From positions 1 through 12,592 of the forward strand of contig JADLGZ010000022.1 in the NCBI GenBank assembly GCA_020849075.1: a stretch of 12,592 bases of DNA, written 5' to 3'. The notes beneath the pieces were generated by a model. It was not told the DNA's origin and made no database searches. It saw only the letters and a program-made list of their open reading frames with translations. A program made the translations under genes and the position numbers. How positions within the stretch are numbered: the first letter of the stretch is position 1; every line of letters begins with the position of its first letter. This DNA comes from Fimbriimonadaceae bacterium (GTDB taxonomy: Bacteria > Armatimonadota > Fimbriimonadia > Fimbriimonadales > Fimbriimonadaceae). Positions 7,383 to 12,592 of the stretch are shown here, one piece after another.

Positions 7383-8675
7383 ATGTCCACACTCGTGATT
7401 GTCGGTGCCCAATGGGGTGATGAAGCAAAGGGCAAAATTGTCGACGTATTGGGCTCACAAGCACGCATCGTGGTCCGATATAGCGGGGGCAACAATGCTG
7501 GTCATACCGTCATCGTTGGGCAAGAGCGATTTACCTTTCACCTTATTCCGAGTGGGATACTGCACAAGGATACGGTCTCAATCCTAGGCGGCGGCATGGT
7601 CATCTGCCCGAAGGGCCTGATTGAGGAGTTGCAACGCACCCGCTCCATGCGATCGGAACTTGGAGCCATGATGATCTCGGCGGCCGCTCATGTTGTCTTT
7701 CCCTATCACCGACTCCTTGATCAACTAGAAGAAGAAGCTCGTGGGCATAACAAGATTGGGACTACTAGCCGGGGAATCGGTCCGGCCTATCAAGACAAAG
7801 TAGCCCGCATTGGGATACGAATGGGCGAACTGGTGCGGCCCGAACGCTTTGAGACACGGTTTCGGGAAGTTCTAACCGTGAAGAATCGCTTGCTGCAGAT
7901 GTTCGGGCACCCTCCGCTCGAATTTGAGGCCCTTTTTTCAGAGTTCTCGGGCTATGCCGACCAGCTTCGCGAGTTTGTAACTGATACGGAACCGGTGCTT
8001 CAGGATGCCATTCAACGAGGCGAACGAGTACTTTTCGAAGGAGCACAAGGCACATTTCTTGACCTTGATCAAGGCACTTACCCATTTGTAACATCCAGCT
8101 ATCCTACGGCTGGTGGAGCCTGTATCGGCTCCGGGATTGGCCCCCGAGCCATTGACTCGGTGTTGGGGGTGTGCAAGGCGTATACGACACGCGTCGGAAG
8201 CGGCCCGTTCTGCACCGAGCTTGACAATGAGATCGGCCAGCAAATCCGTGATCAAGGCAACGAGTATGGGACGACAACCGGGCGCGGACGTCGGTGTGGC
8301 TGGCTTGACCTCGTGGCCCTGCGTCAGTCCTGTCGTATCAATTCTCTCAGCGGGCTCGTTGTTACCCGCCTTGATGTCCTCCGAAATATCCCTGAACTCC
8401 AAGTCTGTACTGGCTACCGACTGAACGGCTCGGTCATTAACCACTTGCCGTCCGATATTGACGACCTAGCCGCCGTTGAACCGGTCTACGAAACTTTGCA
8501 GGGGTGGGAAGAGGACCTACAATCATGCCGAAGCCTGGAAGACTTACCGAGGTCAACACGCATTTATCTCGATTTTATTGAGCATTACACGAAGACGCCG
8601 ACTGCCATCCTTTCAATTGGACCCGAGAGAGAAGAAACGATCGTGCTCCGGCGCGACCTCATCTGGTCACACTAG
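7383..8675 (+). CDS. purA: Adenylosuccinate synthetase
   Basis: The 430-residue enzyme catalyses the GTP-dependent condensation of IMP and aspartate to adenylosuccinate, the first committed step from IMP to AMP, in the cytoplasm. Visible motifs are GAQWGDEAKGK at 8-18 (P-loop, catalytic Asp13), GGNNAGHT at 35-42 (catalytic His41), GTTSRGIGPAYQDK, FEGAQGTFLDLDQGTYPFVTS, VGSGPFCTEL, and EYGTTTGRGRRCGW with SGLVVTRLDVL near the nucleotide site. The length equals the family norm. The P-loop has Ala15 where Gly is usual, which is not an invariant position. The only ribosome-binding site, AGAAGG at 7366-7371, lies in a hairpin arm 11 nt upstream. The gene follows the RND gene by 48 nt on the same strand, so part of its transcription may come from the efflux operon. 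No clear separate promoter is seen (TTCACA at 7321 has no good -10). Confidence 0.97.
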   Translation: MSTLVIVGAQWGDEAKGKIVDVLGSQARIVVRYSGGNNAGHTVIVGQERFTFHLIPSGILHKDTVSILGGGMVICPKGLIEELQRTRSMRSELGAMMISAAAHVVFPYHRLLDQLEEEARGHNKIGTTSRGIGPAYQDKVARIGIRMGELVRPERFETRFREVLTVKNRLLQMFGHPPLEFEALFSEFSGYADQLREFVTDTEPVLQDAIQRGERVLFEGAQGTFLDLDQGTYPFVTSSYPTAGGACIGSGIGPRAIDSVLGVCKAYTTRVGSGPFCTELDNEIGQQIRDQGNEYGTTTGRGRRCGWLDLVALRQSCRINSLSGLVVTRLDVLRNIPELQVCTGYRLNGSVINHLPSDIDDLAAVEPVYETLQGWEEDLQSCRSLEDLPRSTRIYLDFIEHYTKTPTAILSIGPEREETIVLRRDLIWSH

Positions 8676-8676
8676 A

Positions 8677-9639
8677 TCAAACAATACCGCTTCGAAGTAG
8701 ATCTTTGAGGGCAATCATCCCCAGAGGTTCGCCCCCTGGGCCTAGAACCGGCATTTCTCCGATTTTTTTAGGATTATTCTGAAAACTCTCCAATGCATCG
8801 ACAGCCAATAAATCCGGAGGAATACTTGTGTATTTTACGGACATTATCTCACTTGCTATTGCTCCCATCGGGTTCGCTGATGCGAGAAAATGTCGGCGAA
8901 TATCACCGTCCGATATTATTCCGACCATTTTTCCTGTATTTTCGATCACACAGACCGCGCCGGCCCCCGCCCTGGTCATACTGCGAAGGACATCTAGGAT
9001 TGACTCTTCTTGGCCGATGATGGCATTGTCCTCACCCGAACGCATCACATCCGCAACTGTCAACAATAGGCGTTTGCCTAAAGCACCTGCTGGATGGAAT
9101 CGGGCGAAATCCTCACGCTGAAATCCCCTCATCTCCATCACCGCAACGGCTAGAGCATCACTTACGGCTAGCATCACCGTTGTGCTGGTGGTCGGGGCTA
9201 AATTATTCGGACAAGCCTCCTCCACTACTCGAGTATCAAGTACCAAGTCGGCGCTCCGCCCAGCAGTGCTATCTATCCGACCTGTAATCAGGATGGTCCT
9301 TGCACCCAGCTTTTGAAACGATGGGAAAAGGCTCGTTATCTCATCCGTCTCCCCGCTGTGGCTGTAGAGCAAAAGGATATCCTGTTCAGTCACCATGCCA
9401 AGATCGCCGTGCATGGCTTCCGTAGCATGAAGAAACAAACTTGGTGTTCCGGTGCTGCTTAATGTGCCCGCTGTTTTCCGAGCAATATGTCCGGATTTTC
9501 CCACTCCACAAGTAATGACGCGCCCTTTACACTCAAACATCCAGATCGCGGCAGTCTCGTAATTCGTGCTTAGTGATTCGGATAATGAACGAATAGCCTC
9601 AGCTTCCATTCGGAGGACCCTTTCGATAGCTACCCTCAT
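8677..9639 (-). CDS. kdsD: D-arabinose 5-phosphate isomerase (KdsD/KpsF/GutQ family)
   Basis: Interconverts D-ribulose 5-phosphate and D-arabinose 5-phosphate, the first step toward Kdo for LPS or capsule. From the start chosen here it has 320 residues, matching GutQ/KdsD length. The sugar isomerase (SIS) domain spans about 28-155 with GVGKSGHIARK (Lys48), HATEAMHGDLGM and SHSGETDEI. HPAGALGK carries the conserved histidine. Two CBS domains follow (about 195-250 and 262-318), starting at VADVMRSG and ASEIMSVKYTSI. The ATG at 9639-9637 overlaps the arginase stop as ATGA. An in-frame ATG at 9690 would overlap arginase by 55 nt and add a non-conserved N-terminus, so I reject it. Its stop lies one base from the convergent purA stop. 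Other kds genes are not in the window, so the LPS role is inferred from the family. Confidence 0.93.
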   Translation of the reverse strand: MRVAIERVLRMEAEAIRSLSESLSTNYETAAIWMFECKGRVITCGVGKSGHIARKTAGTLSSTGTPSLFLHATEAMHGDLGMVTEQDILLLYSHSGETDEITSLFPSFQKLGARTILITGRIDSTAGRSADLVLDTRVVEEACPNNLAPTTSTTVMLAVSDALAVAVMEMRGFQREDFARFHPAGALGKRLLLTVADVMRSGEDNAIIGQEESILDVLRSMTRAGAGAVCVIENTGKMVGIISDGDIRRHFLASANPMGAIASEIMSVKYTSIPPDLLAVDALESFQNNPKKIGEMPVLGPGGEPLGMIALKDLLRSGIV

Positions 9640-10613
9640 ACGCGCGGCCCCCAAGGCAGGATTCTTTTGCCGAATAGTGAAGCCAGCCATTCAGTCGCCA
9701 CTCGAACCGTAGCATTGTTACTATCTAGGATAGGATTAACCTCCACCACATCAAGGCCAACTAATTTATCGAATAATTGCTCGTTAATCAGTTCCGCAAG
9801 CAGATGGGCCTCCCGGTAGCTTAATCCGCCACGAACCGCAGTCCCCGTACCTGGGGCCAGAACTGGATCAAGCACATCTACATCAAAAGATATCCAGAGA
9901 TGAGTGCAACCGCTTCGAGCGAACCACTTCGTGAACTTCTCAAATGCGACCAACAGACCATGCCGATCAATAACCTCCATGCTGATTGGCATTGATCCAG
10001 GCATACCCTTGGCAATGGTGCGCGCTTCGCCTAGGTCCACATCGCGAAGACCGAGCCAAGCAAATTGCCCTTCCGACATTAGTTCGCCCTGCATGGCCTC
10101 CTTGATCAGCCGCTTCCACTGGTGGTTCTTCAGCCCCTCCGGGTTCTCCGAGTAGTCCCTCCCAAGCATGGCAGCAATGGGCATCCCATGCAGATTGCCA
10201 GTATGGGAAGAGTGCGGATCATTAATATCAGCATGGGCATCAATCCATAGTACAGCTAATTTTCCGCCTTGCTTCTGAACATGGCGATGCGCGACGGGCA
10301 CAGAGCCAAGAGCAACGGAGTGATCGCCCCCCAAGACAATAGGGGTATGCCCACGGCCCAGAACTGCCTCCACGTGGTCCTGTGTAGCGATATAACAAGC
10401 TAGCGCCTCATTGAAGTAGCGCAGACCAGTTCGATCTTCCGAACGAGGCTTCGAACGCACCTCATGCCACTGACCGACATTTCGGCGATACATGAGCCGA
10501 ACATCGCGCCGATCATGCCGCTCAAAAGCGTAACGGATCGCCTCGGGCCCGAGAGCGCTGCCCGGCTGTTTGCCGCAACGGTCGAACAGGACCCCTACGA
10601 TCTCGGCCTTCAT
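9636..10613 (-). CDS. rocF: Arginase
   Basis: Hydrolyses L-arginine to L-ornithine and urea using a binuclear Mn centre. From ATG 10613 the product has 325 residues and begins MKAEIVGVLFDRCGKQPGSA, aligned with the usual arginase N-terminus. Metal ligands are all present: His98 in GGDHS, Asp125/His127/Asp129 in DAHAD, Asp244/Asp246 in SFDVDVLDP. SHTGNLHGMP is the arginase-type substrate loop and favours arginase over agmatinase; EVNPILD (Glu291) is also conserved. A short extra segment around 150-185 (SENPEGLKNHQWKRL) is longer than in Bacillus-type arginases. Upstream in-frame ATGs at 10622 and 10757 exist; the latter would run deep into pdxT. No Shine-Dalgarno fits, but TATTAT sits seven bases upstream, suggesting a leaderless mRNA. 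It is followed by the isomerase gene with an ATGA overlap. Confidence 0.93.
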   Translation of the reverse strand: MKAEIVGVLFDRCGKQPGSALGPEAIRYAFERHDRRDVRLMYRRNVGQWHEVRSKPRSEDRTGLRYFNEALACYIATQDHVEAVLGRGHTPIVLGGDHSVALGSVPVAHRHVQKQGGKLAVLWIDAHADINDPHSSHTGNLHGMPIAAMLGRDYSENPEGLKNHQWKRLIKEAMQGELMSEGQFAWLGLRDVDLGEARTIAKGMPGSMPISMEVIDRHGLLVAFEKFTKWFARSGCTHLWISFDVDVLDPVLAPGTGTAVRGGLSYREAHLLAELINEQLFDKLVGLDVVEVNPILDSNNATVRVATEWLASLFGKRILPWGPRV

Positions 10614-10619
10614 CGGCCT

Positions 10620-10626
10620 CATAATA
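10620..10626. promoter_or_regulatory. Candidate shared bidirectional -10 element for arginase and pdxT (leaderless)
   Basis: CATAATA reads as CATAAT on the plus strand (10620-10625), six bases before the pdxT ATG at 10632, and as TATTAT on the minus strand (10626-10621), seven bases before the arginase ATG at 10613. Each matches TATAAT in five of six positions, including the critical A at position 2 and T at position 6, and each lies where transcription would start at or next to the initiation codon. Neither gene has a Shine-Dalgarno. No good -35 is visible on either side, which limits confidence. Confidence 0.45.
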
Positions 10627-10631
10627 CCGGG

Positions 10632-11210
10632 ATGGGCAGCTGCGTTGGGGTACTTGCGATCCAAGGTGATTACGCCTGTCACCTTGCGGCGCTGAGCAGA
10701 ATCGGGGCCGACGGCCTTGAAGTTAGATCCAAAGAAGAATTGGACCAGTGCACTCATCTGATTATTCCCGGAGGTGAGAGCACTACCGTCGGCAAGCTCT
10801 TACAACGATTTGGGCTGGGCTCCGAGATTCAAGCGCGAGCACATGCAGGTATGCCCATCTGGGGGACGTGCATGGGCATGATCATGCTGGCTAGAGCGAT
10901 TGAAAAAGCTGATCAGTATTCACTTGGCCTTCTTGACATCACAGTCCGACGCAATGCCTTTGGGCGGCAGATCCACAGCTTTGAGAGCATCGTCAACGTG
11001 GAAGGCGTAGGAGATGTCACGGCGGTATTTATCCGAGCTCCCATTGTCACCGCGCTGGGATCGGCTCGTTCTATAGCAACTTTCGATGGTCAGGTGGTCG
11101 CGGTACGACAGGATCGCATAATTGGAACCAGTTTCCACCCAGAACTAACGATCGACAACCGTTTGCACGAGTGGTTCATAAATGAGGTGGGCTCCGCTCA
11201 GAGGGGGTGA
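10632..11210 (+). CDS. pdxT: Pyridoxal 5'-phosphate synthase glutaminase subunit
   Basis: The class-I glutamine amidotransferase subunit that supplies ammonia to PdxS in the DXP-independent PLP synthase. It is 192 residues from ATG 10632, the family's usual length. Visible features are VGVLAIQGDY at the N-terminus, PGGEST at 46-51 (oxyanion strand), WGTCMGM with nucleophile Cys80, RRNAFGRQIHSFE at 106-118, and SFHPEL with His169 and Glu171 completing the triad. The frame stays open to 10464, but those 56 codons are antisense to arginase and non-conserved. No Shine-Dalgarno precedes the ATG. CATAAT six bases upstream suggests a leaderless transcript shared with the divergent arginase promoter. 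pdxS, usually adjacent, is absent from the window, so the partner must be encoded elsewhere. Confidence 0.95.
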   Translation: MGSCVGVLAIQGDYACHLAALSRIGADGLEVRSKEELDQCTHLIIPGGESTTVGKLLQRFGLGSEIQARAHAGMPIWGTCMGMIMLARAIEKADQYSLGLLDITVRRNAFGRQIHSFESIVNVEGVGDVTAVFIRAPIVTALGSARSIATFDGQVVAVRQDRIIGTSFHPELTIDNRLHEWFINEVGSAQRG

Positions 11211-11219
11211 GACGGAGCC
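11190..11219 (+). terminator. Hairpin at the pdxT stop, possible weak terminator
   Basis: GGCTCCGCTCA (11190-11200) pairs with TGAG-A-CGGAGCC (11208-11219) with one bulged A and a GAGGGGG loop. The pdxT TGA (11208-11210) is inside the stem. No T-run follows (TTGGGG), so it may protect the 3' end or act with Rho rather than be a classical intrinsic terminator. The remaining roughly 90 bp to the convergent ribD stop shows only short weak inverted repeats. Confidence 0.35.
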
Positions 11220-11310
11220 TTGGGGAGAGAAGATGTGGAGTCTTCCACTGATTCAACGCCTATGACTGGTAAATGATTACGCTTGATTCATGAGTCCTAG
11301 GCCCAGTGAC

Positions 11311-12342
11311 TCAACGACCTACCGCGTAGCGCAACCAGACATCGGGACTCGTACTCCCCGCTTCCACGTTCTCTAGCTCAAAGCGAGATTCAAGGACGAG
11401 GTTTCCACCCAAGCGGCCCGGCTCCCAACGAGGACCTTCACCCGTACAATTGGGCGCGATGAAGAGATCGAGCCGGTCCACTAGGCCCTGACGGATAAAC
11501 TCGGCATGAGTCTTCGAACCACCCTCGACCAGCACCCCTGGAACTCCCGCCTTCGTCAACTCCGCCAATACTGCCGAAAGGTCGAGTTTTCCGTCAATCA
11601 ATGCGATTGGAATATCGCCCTCCTGGGCGCTCTCATCGGCCACGACCCGCCAAGTTGGGGCGACCCCATCCGAAAAGATCTTTAAGTCACCTGGAAGCCG
11701 GCGTTGGGGGTCAAGCACAATCCTAATCGGGGGTTCCGGTAGAACGACATCTCGAACCGTTAACTCGGGATTGTCCTGAAGGGCGGTGTCGGTGCCCACT
11801 AGGACGGCCCCATGTTGAGCCCGAAACTTCCTACCAGCCATCCGGCTTGCCTCATTAGTGATGATCCCAGGGCCAATCCGCCCATCGACGGTCATCGCGA
11901 CCTTGAGCGTAACGAATGGTCTTCCTGCCCGGAACTGATGTAGCCAAACAGCGTTCATGGCTTCGGCTTGTTCAGCGAGAAGTCCCACATGGACCTCAAT
12001 CCCGGCGGCTCGCAGGTGTGCAATGCCTCCAGCGCCTTTTCCTGGGTCTTTGACGGCGACAAACACTCGCGCGACCTCTGCAGTAATCAAGGCGTCAGCG
12101 CACGGCTGGGTACGCCCGTGGTGGGCGCAAGGTTCAAGAGTTACGTAGACATCGCTCCCTTGAGCAGCCTGACCTGCTTTGGCGAGGGCGTCGATTTCAG
12201 CATGTGCCCCGCCGGCGAATTCGTGCGAACCGAGAGCGATTAATTTATCATCCCGTACGATCGCACAGCCAACCATTGGATTAGGAGCAGTGTAGCCCGT
12301 GTATCCCATGAGGATTGCCTGACGCATCCAGTGTTCATGCAT
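11311..12342 (-). CDS. ribD: Bifunctional diaminohydroxyphosphoribosylaminopyrimidine deaminase / 5-amino-6-(5-phosphoribosylamino)uracil reductase
   Basis: Catalyses two successive steps of riboflavin synthesis. From ATG 12342 it has 343 residues. The N-terminal zinc deaminase (about 1-140) contains NPMVGCAIV, HAE (His47, Glu49) and EPCAHHGRTQPC (Cys72, Cys81), all catalytic or metal ligands. The C-terminal NADPH reductase (about 142-343) contains TLKVAMTVDGRIG, GAVLVGTDTALQDNPELTVR, VLVEGGSKTHAEF and GLVDRLDLFIAP. The reductase loop after DGRIG lacks the common GESxWIT motif and is a few residues short; activity probably remains but the nucleotide site deserves a look. An ATG at 12354 is also in frame. 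I chose 12342 because it overlaps the upstream stop by only eight bases (ATGCATGA) and gives a normal N-terminus; neither has a well-spaced Shine-Dalgarno. Other rib genes are outside the window. Confidence 0.93.
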   Translation of the reverse strand: MHEHWMRQAILMGYTGYTAPNPMVGCAIVRDDKLIALGSHEFAGGAHAEIDALAKAGQAAQGSDVYVTLEPCAHHGRTQPCADALITAEVARVFVAVKDPGKGAGGIAHLRAAGIEVHVGLLAEQAEAMNAVWLHQFRAGRPFVTLKVAMTVDGRIGPGIITNEASRMAGRKFRAQHGAVLVGTDTALQDNPELTVRDVVLPEPPIRIVLDPQRRLPGDLKIFSDGVAPTWRVVADESAQEGDIPIALIDGKLDLSAVLAELTKAGVPGVLVEGGSKTHAEFIRQGLVDRLDLFIAPNCTGEGPRWEPGRLGGNLVLESRFELENVEAGSTSPDVWLRYAVGR

Positions 12343-12592
12343 CGGGCTTCTCATGATCCTTGAGCGACCCTTCGATCAGGTCACGCACATTCTGCTTCGC
12401 TTCAAGGACAAACTCGCGCCGGTTACGCCTCATGATGAGCACAGCACCGAATGCGGCCGACAGGAATGCCATGCTCGTCAGCAAGAAGTAAGTCAGGGCC
12501 CTTGCTCCCCAACTTGCTAGTTCAGCTCGAGGGGCATCGGGTTGTGGACGACCACCCAACGCTAGGGGCCAACATAGTAGTAAGAGAACACC
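12335..12592 (-). CDS. Small membrane protein of unknown function (5' end beyond right edge)
   Basis: I do not recognise this protein. The frame is open to the window edge. Besides a TTG at 12559, the upstream codons read GVLLLLCWPLALGGRPQP, which looks like the end of a signal peptide or membrane anchor, so the true start is probably beyond 12592. A Pro-rich linker follows, then a clear transmembrane helix (LTYFLLTSMAFLSAAFGAVLIM), a basic stop-transfer RRNRR, and a charged cytoplasmic tail of about 30 residues (VRDLIEGSLKDHEKPDA). The likely topology is an exported N-terminus with a C-terminal cytoplasmic tail. Its stop overlaps the ribD start by eight bases, so the two are probably co-transcribed and translationally coupled; no riboflavin transporter features are seen. 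Confidence 0.65.
   Translation of the reverse strand, partial: GVLLLLCWPLALGGRPQPDAPRAELASWGARALTYFLLTSMAFLSAAFGAVLIMRRNRREFVLEAKQNVRDLIEGSLKDHEKPDA

Noticed and set aside
7404..7437. PurA P-loop with Ala15 in place of Gly as a sign of inactivity
   Set aside because: The invariant Gly12, Asp13, Gly17 and Lys18 and all other motifs are intact, so a functional enzyme is expected.
8763..8769. A7 run on the isomerase coding strand as a programmed frameshift site
   Set aside because: The frame lacks the X-XXY-YYZ arrangement, no stimulatory structure is evident, and the protein is complete in one frame.
8718..8770. T7 run (8763-8769) and CCCAG/CTGGG repeat as a purA terminator
   Set aside because: The hairpin is more than 20 nt from the T-run and only a very weak stem adjoins it; the T-run encodes Pro-Lys-Lys-Ile in the isomerase.
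9640..9690. Earlier ATG for the isomerase
   Set aside because: The extra 17 residues are non-conserved and overlap arginase; the ATGA-coupled start gives the family length.
10464..10631. N-terminal extension of PdxT
   Set aside because: It is antisense to conserved arginase codons, unlike any PdxT N-terminus; family length fits the 10632 start.
10614..10757. N-terminal extension of arginase into pdxT
   Set aside because: It would overlap the conserved PdxT start; the arginase homology begins at the ATG at 10613 (or 10622).
1..12592. CRISPR arrays, tRNA/rRNA genes, insertion sequences, att sites
   Set aside because: No regularly spaced repeats, cloverleaf-like segments, transposase motifs or terminal inverted repeats were seen.

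Overview
The window is a densely coding stretch of a moderately GC-rich bacterial chromosome: ten complete genes and two edge-truncated ones, with no tRNA, rRNA, CRISPR array, insertion sequence or phage gene. The organism should have an outer membrane, because there is a TolC-type outer-membrane channel with an RND pump and a lipoprotein adaptor, plus an arabinose-5-phosphate isomerase of the kind that feeds Kdo/LPS synthesis. It also has features unlike a typical proteobacterium: an AbrB/SpoVT-type regulator, PdxT (the DXP-independent vitamin B6 route) and a RocF-type arginase. A deep-branching diderm such as an Armatimonadota/Fimbriimonadia-like lineage would fit, but this is an impression from gene content and is not proven by the sequence.

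Layout. Positions 1-123 (minus) hold the first 41 codons of a protein with a CSDGR motif, resembling beta-carbonic anhydrases. Divergent from it is the ribosomal pair rplU-rpmA (258-839), closed by a perfect-palindrome intrinsic terminator. Next comes a four-gene plus-strand operon (956-7334): a small AbrB-like regulator, a TolC-like channel, a lipoprotein membrane-fusion protein and an RND pump. These are joined by two 4-nt ATGA overlaps and a 3-nt gap, so they probably make a complete tripartite envelope efflux system with its own regulator. The pump carries an extra segment of about 75 residues with two predicted membrane helices after TM7. Then purA (7383-8675), whose ribosome-binding site lies in the 3' arm of an 11-bp hairpin.

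From 8677 the minus strand holds a KdsD/KpsF-type isomerase and an arginase (ATGA overlap, arginase first). They run convergent with purA, with one base between the stop codons. The arginase is divergent from pdxT (10632-11210). The two start codons are separated by 18 bp (9 bp if an upstream arginase ATG is used), and a near-palindromic CATAATA lies at leaderless -10 distance from both, suggesting a shared bidirectional promoter. PdxT then converges on ribD (minus, riboflavin synthesis). Upstream of ribD, and overlapping it, is a small membrane protein that runs off the right edge.

The points most worth a second look are the pump with two extra helices, the self-contained AbrB-efflux operon with a candidate operator, the bidirectional leaderless promoter, and the hairpin over the purA start.
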